Of a stretch of 64,000 nucleotides of DNA, positions 17,927 to 27,764 are shown piece after piece. The DNA is from Mycobacterium sp. GA-2829 (GTDB lineage: Bacteria > Actinomycetota > Actinomycetes > Mycobacteriales > Mycobacteriaceae), in the NCBI RefSeq assembly GCF_001499965.1, contig NZ_LQIT01000067.1, positions 62,001 to 126,000 of the forward strand, read 5' to 3'. A model generated the notes under the pieces. The model made no database searches and had not been told where the DNA came from. It saw nothing but the letters and a program-made list of their open reading frames with translations. The translations under genes were made by a program, and so were the position numbers. Numbering within the stretch: position 1 is the first letter of the stretch; every line of letters starts with the position of its first letter.

Positions 17927-19069
17927 ATGGATCAGCTGTGGGCCAACAGGGCGGCCAGCGCCGAAGCGGCGATCACCCAGCGGCACCTGCGGCGGCTGTG
18001 GGGACTGCCCGGCACCCAGCTCGGCGTGGTGGCCTGGCCCGCGGGTACCCCGCACAAGCAGTTCCGCACCTGGCACTACTGGTGGCAGGCCCATTTGCTG
18101 GACTGCCTGGTCGACGCCCAGGTCCGCGCCCCCGACCCGGCACGCAGGCAGCGCATCGTCCGGCAGATCCGCACCCACCGGCTACGCAACGTCGGCCGCT
18201 GGGTCAACGACTACTACGACGACATGGCCTGGCTCGCCTTGGCGCTCGAACGCGCCGACCGGCTCGCCGGGGTGGCCAAACCGCGGGCGCTGCACACGCT
18301 GAGCGAACAGTTGGTCAACGCCTGGGTGCCCGAGGACGGCGGCGGCATCCCGTGGCGCAAGCAGGATCAGTTCTTCAACGCGCCCGCCAACGGCCCGGCG
18401 GGGATCTTCCTCGCCCGCCACGGGGACCGGCTGCGGCGGGCGCAGCAGATGGCCGACTGGATCGAGGAGACGCTGCTCGACCCGGACTCCCACCTGATCT
18501 TCGACGGCATCAAGGCCGGCTCGCTGGTGCGGGCGCAGTACACCTACTGTCAGGGCGTCGTGCTGGGGCTCGAGGTCGAACTCGCCGCGCGCACCGGCGA
18601 GGGCGAGCACGCCATGCGGGTGGAGCGGCTGGTGGCGGCGGTCGCCGAGCACATGGCCGCCGACGGAGTCCTCAAGGGCGCGGGCGGCGGTGACGGCGGC
18701 CTGTTTCACGGCATCCTCGCCCGCTATCTCGCGCTGGTCGCGACCAGCCTGCCCGGCGACACCGCCGACGACATCGCGACCCGCGACACCGCGCGCCGGC
18801 TGGTCCTCGATTCGGCCGAGGCGGCGTGGACCAACCGGCAGACCGTCGGGGTGGACGGGGCCGGGCTGCCGCTGTTCGGCGCGTTCTGGGAGCGCACCGC
18901 CGACCTGCCCACCGCCGCCGGTCGTGAGGCCGCATTCGTCGAAGGCGCCGTCAACGCCTCGGAGATTCCCGAACGCGATCTGTCCGTGCAGCTTTCGGGC
19001 TGGATGCTCATGGAGGCCGCTTATGCGGTGAGCGAACACGCCACCGACGCCGGTCCCACCGCACCGTGA
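17927..19069 (+). CDS. Glycoside hydrolase family 76-type (endo-alpha-1,6-mannanase-like) protein
   Basis: The 380-residue protein has the helical-barrel signature of GH76: VNDYYDDMAWLALALERAD with the paired catalytic Asp at D98-D99, then PEDGGGIPWRK and a QYTYCQGVVLGLEVEL segment. GH76 enzymes cleave alpha-1,6-mannosides; in mycobacteria the natural candidates are the mannan backbones of lipomannan and lipoarabinomannan, but no signal peptide is visible, so a cytosolic role is possible. ATG at 17927 is preceded by AGGCAGGA. It corresponds in position and size to Rv0365c. The stop overlaps the nhaA start by 4 bp (GTGA). Confidence 0.82.
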   Translation: MDQLWANRAASAEAAITQRHLRRLWGLPGTQLGVVAWPAGTPHKQFRTWHYWWQAHLLDCLVDAQVRAPDPARRQRIVRQIRTHRLRNVGRWVNDYYDDMAWLALALERADRLAGVAKPRALHTLSEQLVNAWVPEDGGGIPWRKQDQFFNAPANGPAGIFLARHGDRLRRAQQMADWIEETLLDPDSHLIFDGIKAGSLVRAQYTYCQGVVLGLEVELAARTGEGEHAMRVERLVAAVAEHMAADGVLKGAGGGDGGLFHGILARYLALVATSLPGDTADDIATRDTARRLVLDSAEAAWTNRQTVGVDGAGLPLFGAFWERTADLPTAAGREAAFVEGAVNASEIPERDLSVQLSGWMLMEAAYAVSEHATDAGPTAP

Positions 19070-20916
19070 CCGAGGTGTCCGCGCGGCCCGTCGGCGCGCT
19101 GCCCAGCCGGTTCAGCCGCGACCCGAAGGCCTCGCGGTCGAGCGGCAGCCGGGCCGCCGCGCTGCTGCTCGCCGCCACCGTCCTCGCGATCGTCTGGGCG
19201 AATTCGCCGTGGGCGCACACCTATTCGGAGTTCTGGGATACCGACGTCGCGTTGAGCTTCGGCGAGTACCGGGCCGAGATGTCGGTCAAACACCTCGTCA
19301 ACGACGGCCTGATGGCGTTCTTCTTTTTCATCGTCGGGCTCGAGGTGAAGAGCGAGTTCGTGATCGGCGAATTGACCGACCGGGCGCGGGCCGCGGTGCC
19401 CGTCGTCGCGGCGATTGCCGGGCTGATCGTGCCCGCCGTCATCTTCCTGGCGTTCAACCCGTCGGGGGAGAACGCGCAGGCGTGGGGGGTGGTGATCTCC
19501 ACCGACACCGCGTTCCTGGTCGGCGCGCTCGCGGTGGTCAAACCGAAGTTCCCGGCGCGCCTGCGGATCTTCCTGCTCACCCTGGCGGTGGTCGACGACG
19601 TCGGTGCGCTCGCGGCGATCGCACTGTTCTACACCGACGACCTCCGGTTGCCGCCGTTGGGCGTCGCGGTCGTGCTCATCGTCGCGTTGGCGTGCGTGCG
19701 CCGGCTGCCCGCGCTGCGCGGACCCGCCTACGCCGTCCTCGGTTTCGCGTTGTGGATCGCGCTGTACCTGGCGCACGTGCACCCGACGCTCGCGGGCGTC
19801 GCCGTCGCCGTCCTCATCCCGGTGTTCACCCCGGAGCGCCGACGCGTCGAGCAGACCGTCGATCTGGTCCGCGCCTTCCGCCAGTCGCCGAACCCGCACT
19901 ACGCCCGCGCGGTCACCCGCGGTCTGCGCGAGTCCATCTCGATCAACGAGCGGTTGCAGACCGCCGTCGGGCCGTACGTGTCGTTCGTCGTGCTGCCGAT
20001 CTTCGCGCTGGCCAACGCCGGCGTGCGGTTGACCGGGGAGACCCTCGGCACCGCGATGACCTCGCCGCTGACCTGGGGTGTGGTGGCCGGTCTCGTGGTC
20101 GGCAAGTTCGTCGGCATCACCGGCGCCACCGCGCTGATGAGTGTGACGGGATGGGGTCAGCTGGCGCCTGGACTGTCGCTGCGCCGGGTGGCCGGCGGGG
20201 CGGCGCTGTCCGGGATCGGGTTCACCATCTCGCTGTTCATCGTCGACGTCGCGATCACCGACCCGGCCCGGCAGGATCAGGCCCGCGTCGGTGTCCTGAT
20301 CGCCTCGGTGCTGGCGTTCACGCTCGGCTGGGCGCTGTTCCGGATCACCGACGCGATCAGCCCGCCGGAGCCGGTCGGCCTCACCCTCGTGCGCCCGGTC
20401 GACGCCGAGCGCGACCACGTCCGCGGCCACCCGAACGCCCCGCTGGTCCTCGTCGAGTACGGCGACTTCGAATGCCCCTTCTGCAGCCGCGCGACCGGCG
20501 CCATCGACGAGGTGCGCGCGCACTTCGGCGACGACCTGCTGTACGTGTGGCGGCACTTCCCGCTGGCACGGGCGCATCCGCGGTCGTTCGACGCCGCCCG
20601 GGCCTGCGAGGGCGCCGCGATGCAGGGCCGGTTCTTCGACATGGCCCGCCAGTTGTTCGCCCACCAGGACGATCTGGAGTGGTCGGACATGTACCGCTAC
20701 GCCGTCGCGATCGGACTGGACATCGAACGGTTCGACCAGGACGTGCGGGTGCACGCGTCGAAGGTGCTCAACCGGGTCCGCGACGACGCGCAGGACGCCG
20801 AATCGATGGACCTCAACTCCACACCCACGTTCTTCGTCAACGGGAAACGCCACCGCGGGCCGTGGGATGCGGCCAGCCTGATCCGGGCGTTGGAGGCCGG
20901 CCGACCCCCGCGCTGA
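19066..20916 (+). CDS. nhaA: Na+/H+ antiporter NhaA fused to a DsbA-like thioredoxin domain
   Basis: Residues 1 to about 430 form an NhaA antiporter: AAALLLAATVLAIVWANSPW, FFFIVGLEVKSEF, and the ion-binding pair VVDDVGALAAIALFY; these catalyse sodium export in exchange for protons. Residues about 440-616 form a thioredoxin/DsbA domain with the active site ECPFCSRATG and the cis-Pro segment NSTPTFFVNG. Since the domain lies after the last helix, its side of the membrane decides whether it is a cytosolic redox sensor or an extracytoplasmic oxidoreductase. GTG at 19066 overlaps the stop of the GH76 gene. It ends 6 bp before the convergent LysR gene. Confidence 0.9.
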   Translation: MTEVSARPVGALPSRFSRDPKASRSSGSRAAALLLAATVLAIVWANSPWAHTYSEFWDTDVALSFGEYRAEMSVKHLVNDGLMAFFFFIVGLEVKSEFVIGELTDRARAAVPVVAAIAGLIVPAVIFLAFNPSGENAQAWGVVISTDTAFLVGALAVVKPKFPARLRIFLLTLAVVDDVGALAAIALFYTDDLRLPPLGVAVVLIVALACVRRLPALRGPAYAVLGFALWIALYLAHVHPTLAGVAVAVLIPVFTPERRRVEQTVDLVRAFRQSPNPHYARAVTRGLRESISINERLQTAVGPYVSFVVLPIFALANAGVRLTGETLGTAMTSPLTWGVVAGLVVGKFVGITGATALMSVTGWGQLAPGLSLRRVAGGAALSGIGFTISLFIVDVAITDPARQDQARVGVLIASVLAFTLGWALFRITDAISPPEPVGLTLVRPVDAERDHVRGHPNAPLVLVEYGDFECPFCSRATGAIDEVRAHFGDDLLYVWRHFPLARAHPRSFDAARACEGAAMQGRFFDMARQLFAHQDDLEWSDMYRYAVAIGLDIERFDQDVRVHASKVLNRVRDDAQDAESMDLNSTPTFFVNGKRHRGPWDAASLIRALEAGRPPR

Positions 20917-20922
20917 CCCGGT

Positions 20923-21879
20923 TCAACTCCACAGCGTCACATGCACTTTCGGCTTGAACCTGGTTACCCCGACCCCCGTGCCGCGGATCATCGCCTGCGT
21001 GCACCGCGGCGTGGTGATGAACCGCAGTAGTTCCGAGGCCGCGGGCTGCCGTGCGGCGGGTGTCAACGTCGCGGCGAACCACTCGCCCGTCGCGGGCAGT
21101 CCGGTGCCCTTGAGCTGACAGAGTCGCCCCGCGGACAATTCCTTCGCCACTGCGAATCCGATGGCCAGCGTCACCCCGCCGGTTCGGCGCACCTCTTCCA
21201 GTGCGGCGGCGTCACTCTGGAAGATGCGCTGGTGGGATTCCGGCACCGCCAGGGCGCGCAGGGCGGTGGCGATCTCCCCGTCGGCGCTGCCCGCCGACGG
21301 GCCCAGTAGCCAGTGTTGTTCGCGCAGCTGCGCGTCCGTCGGAACGCCCTGGGCCAGAACGCTTTCGGATCCGGTTACGGCGACGATCTGATATCGCAGG
21401 AACGGCCGGACGACGACCGCGGGGCCGGGATCGGCCGGTGCCGGCCCCAGGGTCACGTCCACCGCCCGAGATGCGATCAGGTCGCGGAACCGGCCGGCGG
21501 GATGGACCGACAGTTCCACCGACAGGTCGTCGGCTCGCGACGAGAACAGGTCGATCAGTCCGGGTGCCGCGTGTTCGGCGAACGCGCTCGACGCCGCGAT
21601 CCGCAGCAGCCGCCTGCCGTGGGCGGCCTCGGTCACCTCGATCGCGGTCTGTTGTTGCAGGCCCAGGATCTCGATGGCCCGGCTCGCCAGCCGCAGCCCG
21701 CCCGGGGTGAACGCCAGCCCGGCCGCGGTGCGGCTGAACAGCGGATCGGACAACTCCTTGCGCAGCTGCGCGACGTGCATGGAGATCCCGGCGTCGGACA
21801 TCCCGAGTTCCTCGGCGGCAGCGTGCACCGACCCCAGCCGTACCACGGCGGAGTAGGCCCGGAGTTGAGCCGGTGTCAC
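20923..21879 (-). CDS. cutR: LysR-type regulator of the CO dehydrogenase locus (CutR-like)
   Basis: The 318-residue protein has the LysR winged helix (TPAQLRAYSAVVRLGSVHAA, EELGMSDAGISMHVAQLRKEL) and the two-lobed effector domain after it. It diverges from the XdhC-like gene and the CO dehydrogenase operon, as does CutR, the CO-responsive activator described for Mycobacterium sp. JC1, and Rv0377 in M. tuberculosis. I chose GTG at 21879; an ATG at 21906 would add nine residues but would leave only 7 bp to the divergent gene. No T-N11-A box could be singled out in the very short intergenic space, which itself suggests the operator overlaps coding sequence. Confidence 0.82.
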   Translation of the reverse strand: MTPAQLRAYSAVVRLGSVHAAAEELGMSDAGISMHVAQLRKELSDPLFSRTAAGLAFTPGGLRLASRAIEILGLQQQTAIEVTEAAHGRRLLRIAASSAFAEHAAPGLIDLFSSRADDLSVELSVHPAGRFRDLIASRAVDVTLGPAPADPGPAVVVRPFLRYQIVAVTGSESVLAQGVPTDAQLREQHWLLGPSAGSADGEIATALRALAVPESHQRIFQSDAAALEEVRRTGGVTLAIGFAVAKELSAGRLCQLKGTGLPATGEWFAATLTPAARQPAASELLRFITTPRCTQAMIRGTGVGVTRFKPKVHVTLWS

Positions 21880-21913
21880 GATGTGCAGCCTACGGCGGGC
21901 ATACATTGGCAAC

Positions 21914-23086
21914 GTGCGAGATGTGCTGAGCGATCTGTCGGCGGTGTGGCGTGGCGGCGGCACAGCCGGGTTGGCGACGGTGGTGCGGACGTTCCGGTCG
22001 GCGCCGCGGCAACCCGGGGCGGCGATGGTCGTCGCCCCCGACGGCACGGTCAGCGGTTCGGTGTCGGGCGGGTGCGTCGAAGGCGCGGTGTACGAACTCG
22101 CCGGCGAGGTGGTGGCCTCCGGCACCCCGGTGCTGCAGCGGTACGGCGTGAGTGACGACGACGCGTTCGCGGTCGGGCTGACCTGCGGCGGCATCCTCGA
22201 CGTGTTCGTCGAGGCGGTGTCGGAGGCGACGTTCCCGGACCTCGGCGCGGTCGTCGACGACATCGACGCCCACCGGCCGGTCGCGGTGGCGACGGTCATC
22301 GCCCATCCCGACCCGGCATGGATCGGGCGCCGGATGGTGGTCCGTCCGGACACCCACGACGCCGCCGTGTCCGGCACGCTGGGCTCCCCGCGCGCCGACG
22401 CCGCGGTCACCGACGACGCGCGCGGCCTGCTCGCGGCCGGCCGCAGCGACGTGCTCACCTACGGCCCCGACGGTCAGCGCCGCGGCGACGGGATGGAGGT
22501 GTTCGTCGCCGGGTATGCGCCGCGACCCCGGATGCTGGTGTTCGGCGCCATCGACTTCGCGGCCGCGGTCGCCCAGCAGGGCACCTTCCTCGGGTACCGG
22601 GTCACGGTTTGCGACGCGCGGCCGGTGTTCGCGACCGCCGCGCGGTTCCCCACCGCCGACGAGGTCGTCGTCGACTGGCCGCACCGCTACCTGCGCGCCC
22701 AGGTCGACGCCGGCGCCGTCGACGGGCGCACCGTGGTCTGCGTCCTCACCCATGACCCCAAATTCGACGTGCCGCTGCTGGAGGTGGCGCTGCGTCTGCC
22801 CGAGGTCGGCTACATCGGCGCCATGGGGTCACGCCGCACCCACGAGGACCGGATCGTCCGATTGCGCGACGCCGGTCTCACCGACGCCGAGCTGGCGCGG
22901 TTGTCCAGCCCGATCGGCCTCGACCTCGGAGCGCGGACGCCGGAGGAGACCGCGGTGTCGATCGCCGCGGAAATCATCGCCGGGCGGTGGGGCGGCTCGG
23001 GGCGCCGGCTCAGCGAGACCGGTGGTCGGATACACCATGACCAGGCTGAACAGAGCGAGTTAAGCGATTCCTTAACCCGCTATTGA
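21914..23086 (+). CDS. XdhC/CoxF-family molybdoenzyme maturation protein
   Basis: The 390-residue protein has the two XdhC parts: an N-terminal XdhC_CoxI module (AMVVAPDGTVSGSVSGGCVE, GLTCGGILDVF) and a C-terminal Rossmann-like module (LVFGAIDFAAAVAQQGTFLG, VGYIGAMGSRRTHEDR, SPIGLDLGARTPEETAVSIA). Such proteins insert or sulfurate the molybdenum cofactor before it enters the large subunit. GTG at 21914 was chosen since upstream residues overlap the LysR promoter. It lies between the LysR regulator and cutB and corresponds to Rv0376c. A second, shorter XdhC relative sits after cutA, so this locus has two; their division of labour is unknown. Confidence 0.87.
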   Translation: MRDVLSDLSAVWRGGGTAGLATVVRTFRSAPRQPGAAMVVAPDGTVSGSVSGGCVEGAVYELAGEVVASGTPVLQRYGVSDDDAFAVGLTCGGILDVFVEAVSEATFPDLGAVVDDIDAHRPVAVATVIAHPDPAWIGRRMVVRPDTHDAAVSGTLGSPRADAAVTDDARGLLAAGRSDVLTYGPDGQRRGDGMEVFVAGYAPRPRMLVFGAIDFAAAVAQQGTFLGYRVTVCDARPVFATAARFPTADEVVVDWPHRYLRAQVDAGAVDGRTVVCVLTHDPKFDVPLLEVALRLPEVGYIGAMGSRRTHEDRIVRLRDAGLTDAELARLSSPIGLDLGARTPEETAVSIAAEIIAGRWGGSGRRLSETGGRIHHDQAEQSELSDSLTRY

Positions 23087-23128
23087 CGCCCGCGTCGGCC
23101 GGTCCGAGACTGGAGGCTCGTCGGCGAA

Positions 23129-23144
23129 TGTGAGGTCGATCACA
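23129..23144 (+). promoter_or_regulatory. Perfect CRP-type palindrome overlapping the cutB start
   Basis: TGTGA-GGTCGA-TCACA matches the cAMP receptor protein consensus in every conserved base; its last A is the first base of the cutB ATG. A palindrome of this form, overlapping cutB start codons and involved in catabolite repression, has been reported for Mycobacterium sp. JC1 (from memory). Here a bound CRP dimer would block elongation or initiation. Confidence 0.85.
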
Positions 23145-24019
23145 TGCAGGTGCCCGGGCCCTTCGAATACGAACGCGCGACCAGTGTCGACCACGCGATC
23201 GGACTGCTCGACCGCCTCGGCGACGGGGCGATGATCGTCGCAGGCGGCCACAGCCTGCTGCCGATGATGAAACTGCGCATCGCCAACCCCGAATACCTGG
23301 TCGACATCAACGACCTCACCGGCGAGCTCGGCTACATCGTGCGAGACCGGGGTCAGGTGCGCATCGGCGCGATGACCCGGCACCGGGAAGTGCTGGACTC
23401 CGCCGACCTGGCTGCGGTGTGTCCGATCTTCGCCGACGCCGAACGCGTGATCGCCGACCCGGTGGTGCGCAACCGCGGCACTCTCGGCGGCTCGCTGTGC
23501 CAGGCCGATCCCGCCGAGGATCTGACCACCGTGTGCACGGTGCTCGACGCGGTGTGTGTGGCCCGCGGACCCGGCGGACGGCGTGAGATCCCCATCGACG
23601 ACTTCCTGACCGGACCCTACGAAACGGCGTTGACGCACAACGAGATCCTGCTCGAGGTGCGCATCCCACTGCGCCCGGACAGCTCCAGCGCCTACGCGAA
23701 AGTCGAACGCCGCGTCGGGGATTGGGCTGTCACCGCGGCCGGGGCGGCGGTCACACTCGACGGCGACGCGATCGCCTCCGCGCGGGTCGGTCTGACCGCG
23801 GTCAACCCCGACCCGGCGGCGCTGGCCGAGGTCGGGCGGTCGCTGGTGGGCCGGCCCGCCACCGATGCGACGTTCGCCGAAGCGGGTCGCGGTGCCGCCG
23901 CGGCCTGCGAGCCCGTCTCCGACGTCCGGGGCAGCGCGGACTACAAGCGACACCTGGCGGCGGAGTTGACGGTGCGGACGCTGCGCACCGCTGTGCAGCG
24001 GGTCCGGGAAAGGAGCTGA
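23144..24019 (+). CDS. cutB: CO dehydrogenase medium (FAD) subunit
   Basis: FAD-binding subunit that passes electrons from the iron-sulfur subunit to the respiratory chain. The 291 residues contain both FAD signatures of CoxM-type proteins: AGGHSLLPMMKLR near residue 33 and RNRGTLGGSLCQADPAEDL near residue 110. The ATG at 23144 gives the expected N-terminus (PGPFEYERATSVDHA) and carries a CRP-type palindrome across it. The next gene starts one base after its stop region, so cutB-cutC-cutA form one tight operon in medium-small-large order, the arrangement of mycobacterial cutBCA and of Rv0375c-Rv0373c. Confidence 0.94.
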   Translation: MQVPGPFEYERATSVDHAIGLLDRLGDGAMIVAGGHSLLPMMKLRIANPEYLVDINDLTGELGYIVRDRGQVRIGAMTRHREVLDSADLAAVCPIFADAERVIADPVVRNRGTLGGSLCQADPAEDLTTVCTVLDAVCVARGPGGRREIPIDDFLTGPYETALTHNEILLEVRIPLRPDSSSAYAKVERRVGDWAVTAAGAAVTLDGDAIASARVGLTAVNPDPAALAEVGRSLVGRPATDATFAEAGRGAAAACEPVSDVRGSADYKRHLAAELTVRTLRTAVQRVRERS

Positions 24020-24020
24020 C

Positions 24021-24592
<572 letters not shown>

Positions 24593-24596
<4 letters not shown>

Positions 24597-26974
24597 CCGC
24601 ACTCGAGGAACGACCGGTCGACAACGACCAGAAGCCGTGCGGTCACGGGCGGATGCTCCGCAAGGAGGATCCGCGCTTCATCCGTGGCCGCGGCAACTAC
24701 GTCGACGACGTGCAGCTACCCGGCATGCTGCACCTGGCGATCCTGCGCTCGCCGTACGCCCACGCCCGCATCAACAGCATCGATGTGTCTGCCGCACAGG
24801 CGCATCCGAAGGTCAAAGCCGTCGTCACCGGCGCCGACCTGGCCGCCAAGGGGCTGGCGTGGATGCCGACGCTGTCCAACGACGTGCAGGCGGTGCTGGC
24901 CACCGACAAGGTGCGGTTCCAGGGGCAGGAGGTCGCGTTCGTCGTCGCCGAGGACCGCTACTCCGCCCGCGACGGTGTCGAACTCATCGACGTCGACTAC
25001 GAACCGCTCGACCCGGTCATCGACGCGCGCCGCGCCCTCGACCCCGACGCCGAGGTCATTCGCACCGATCTCGACGGTAAGACCGACAACCACTGCTTCG
25101 ACTGGGAGACCGGCGACGCAGCGGCCACCGAGGCGGCGTTCGCCAGGGCCGACGTGGTGGTCAAGCAGGAAATCGTCTATCCCCGAGTGCATCCCGCGCC
25201 GATGGAGACCTGCGGTGCGGTGGCCGACCTCGACCCGGTCAGCGGTAAGCTCACCCTCTGGTCGACCACACAGGCGCCGCACGCCCACCGCACGCTCTAC
25301 GCGCTGGTCGCCGGGCTGCCCGAACACAAGATCCGGGTCATCTCACCCGACATCGGCGGGGGGTTCGGCAACAAGGTGCCGATCTACCCGGGGTACGTGT
25401 GCGCGATCGTCGGATCCCTGCTGCTCGGCAAGCCGGTCAAATGGATGGAGGACCGCAGCGAGAACCTCACCAGCACCGGCTTTGCGCGCGACTACATCAT
25501 GCTGGGCGAGATCGCGGCCACTCGCGACGGCAAGATCCTGGCGATCCGGTCGCACGTACTGGCCGACCACGGCGCGTTCAACGGTACCGCGGCCCCGTCG
25601 AAGTATCCGGCCGGGTTCTACGGCGTGTTCACCGGCAGCTACGACATCGAGGCCGCCTACTGCCACATGACCGCGGTGTACACCAACAAGGCCCCCGGCG
25701 GGGTGGCGTACGCGTGTTCGTTCCGGATCACCGAGGCGGTGTACTTCGTCGAGCGGCTGGTGGACTGCCTGGCGGACGAGCTGAAGATGGACCCCGCCGA
25801 GCTGCGCCTGCGGAACCTGTTGCAGCCCCGCCAGTTTCCGTACACGTCGAAGACGGGCTGGGTGTACGACTCCGGCGACTACGAGACCACCATGCGCAAG
25901 GCCATGGCGATGATCGGCTACGACGAACTGCGTGCCGAGCAGAAGGCCAAACGCGAACGCGGCGAGCTGATGGGCATCGGCATGGCGTTCTTCACCGAGG
26001 CCGTCGGCGCGGGCCCGCGCAAGGACATGGACATCCTGGGCCTGGGTATGGCCGACGGCTGTGAACTGCGGGTGCATCCGACCGGTAAGGCCGTCGTGCG
26101 GCTGTCGGTGCAGACGCAGGGCCAGGGGCACGAGACGACGTTCGCGCAGATCATCGCCGAGGAGCTCGGCATCCCGCCCGACGACATCGACGTCGTGCAC
26201 GGCGACACCGATCAGACGCCGTTCGGGCTCGGCACCTACGGCAGCCGGTCGACACCGGTGTCCGGGGCGGCCGCGGCGCTGGTGGCCCGCAAGGTCCGCG
26301 ACAAGGCCAAGATCATCGCGTCGGGCATGCTCGAGGCGTCGGTCGCGGATCTGGAGTGGGACAAGGGGTCGTTCCGCGTGAAGGGCGACCCGTCGGCCTC
26401 GGTCACGATCTCCGACATCGCGATGCGCGCGCACGGCGCCGGCGACCTCCCCGAGGGTCTCGAGGGCGGCCTCGACGCCCAGATCTGTTACAACCCGTCC
26501 AATCTCACCTACCCCTACGGTGCGTACTTCTGTGTCGTGGACATCGATCCGGGTACCGCGGTGGTCAAGGTGCGCCGGTTCCTGGCGGTCGACGACTGCG
26601 GCACCCGGATCAACCCGATGATCATCGAGGGGCAGGTGCACGGCGGCATCGTCGACGGGATCGGGATGGCGCTGATGGAGATGATCGCCTTCGACGAGGA
26701 CGGCAACTGCCTCGGCGGCTCGCTGATGGACTACCTGATCCCGACCGCGATGGAGGTGCCGGACCTCGAGACCGGCTTCACCGTCACCCCGTCCCCGCAC
26801 CACCCGATCGGCGCCAAGGGCATCGGCGAGTCCGCCACGGTCGGGTCCCCGCCGGCGGTGGTCAACGCGGTGGTGGATGCGTTGGCGCCGTTCGGGGTCC
26901 GCCACGCCGACATGCCGCTGACCCCGTCGCGGGTGTGGGAGGCCATGCAGGGCCGGCCGACCCCGCCGATCTGA
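24593..26974 (+). CDS. cutA: CO dehydrogenase large (molybdenum-copper) subunit, form I
   Basis: Catalytic subunit oxidising CO to CO2 at a Mo-Cu site, here 793 residues. The active-site loop reads GGVAYACSFRITEAVYF; AYxCSFR is the signature of genuine (form I) aerobic CO dehydrogenases, its Cys binding copper, whereas form II relatives have AYRGAGR. Other cofactor contacts are seen in GGGFGNK, QTQGQGHETTFAQI and, near the C-terminus, AKGIGESATVG with the catalytic Glu. The ATG overlaps the cutC stop. Atmospheric CO oxidation by such enzymes supports survival of mycobacteria under carbon limitation. It corresponds to Rv0373c. Confidence 0.96.
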
Positions 26975-26987
26975 TCAGGAGCCGGGT

Positions 26988-27764
26988 ATGCGATCCGCCA
27001 CCACGATGCACGACCGCGCACAGCAGCTGCTGCGCACCAGGACCCCGTTCGTCCATGCCACGGTGGTGCGCGCCCAGCCACCGGCGTCCGCGCACGCCGG
27101 GGACGAGGCGATCCTGCTGCCCGACGGCACGATCGAGGGTTTCGTCGGCGGCGAGTGCGCGCAGAACTCGGTGCGCAACGCCGCGCTGGGCGCCCTGCAG
27201 ACGAAACAGAGTGTGCTGCTGCGGGTGCTACCCGACGGCAACGTCGGTTTCCCCGACGCGCCGGGTGCCTGCGTCGTGGTCAACCCGTGCCTGTCCGGCG
27301 GCGCGCTGGAGATCTTCCTCGTCCCGCAGGTACCCCCGCCGCTGATCCGGATCTGCGGCGCGACGCCGATCGCCGCCGCGCTGGCCGATCTGTGCGATCT
27401 GCTCGGCTACGAGGTGGCGCGGGACGGGCCGTTGAGCGACACCGCCGCGGTGGTGATCGCCGGCCACGGCGGCCCGGAGGCCGAGATGGTGCGCGCCGCA
27501 CTCGACGCCGGCGTCGGGTACGTGGGACTGGTGGCCAGCCGGGTACGCGGTGCCGCGGTGCTCGACGGGCTCGACCTCACCGAACCGGAACGGGCGCGGG
27601 TGCACACTCCCGTGGGCCTGCCGATCGGGGCCCGCACCCCGGCGGAGATCGCGGTGTCCATCGCGGCCGAGGTCATCGCGACGCTTCGGAGTGAACCTGC
27701 GCCGGACACAAGCGTTTCCGCTGCCGCGCCGGCCGAGCACCATTGTGCGGCGCATGGCCACTGA
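26988..27764 (+). CDS. XdhC/CoxF-like CO dehydrogenase maturation protein
   Basis: The 258-residue protein is a shorter relative of the XdhC protein upstream of cutB. It shows the same module order: ILLPDGTIEGFVGGECAQNS, then GATPIAAALADLCDLLGYEV, GVGYVGLVASRVRGAAVL and PVGLPIGARTPAEIAVSIAA. It probably assists insertion of the molybdenum cofactor or the copper-sulfur part of the site. The C-terminus ends in a His/Cys-rich tail (AEHHCAAHGH) that could bind a metal. ATG at 26988 lies 13 bp after cutA, with AGGAG upstream; its end overlaps coxD by 11 bp. It takes the place of Rv0372c. Confidence 0.85.
   Translation: MRSATTMHDRAQQLLRTRTPFVHATVVRAQPPASAHAGDEAILLPDGTIEGFVGGECAQNSVRNAALGALQTKQSVLLRVLPDGNVGFPDAPGACVVVNPCLSGGALEIFLVPQVPPPLIRICGATPIAAALADLCDLLGYEVARDGPLSDTAAVVIAGHGGPEAEMVRAALDAGVGYVGLVASRVRGAAVLDGLDLTEPERARVHTPVGLPIGARTPAEIAVSIAAEVIATLRSEPAPDTSVSAAAPAEHHCAAHGH

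Noticed and set aside
17293..17928. A longer TetR product starting at 17928
   Set aside because: The extra 31 residues are unlike TetR N-termini and would include the palindromic operator.
19021..20853. A 610-codon minus-strand frame opposite nhaA
   Set aside because: Composition is Arg/Asp/His-rich shadow sequence; the plus-strand NhaA-DsbA reading explains the region fully.
19209..20957. A 582-codon plus-strand frame inside nhaA
   Set aside because: Out-of-frame reading of nhaA with Arg/Gly-rich low-complexity translation.
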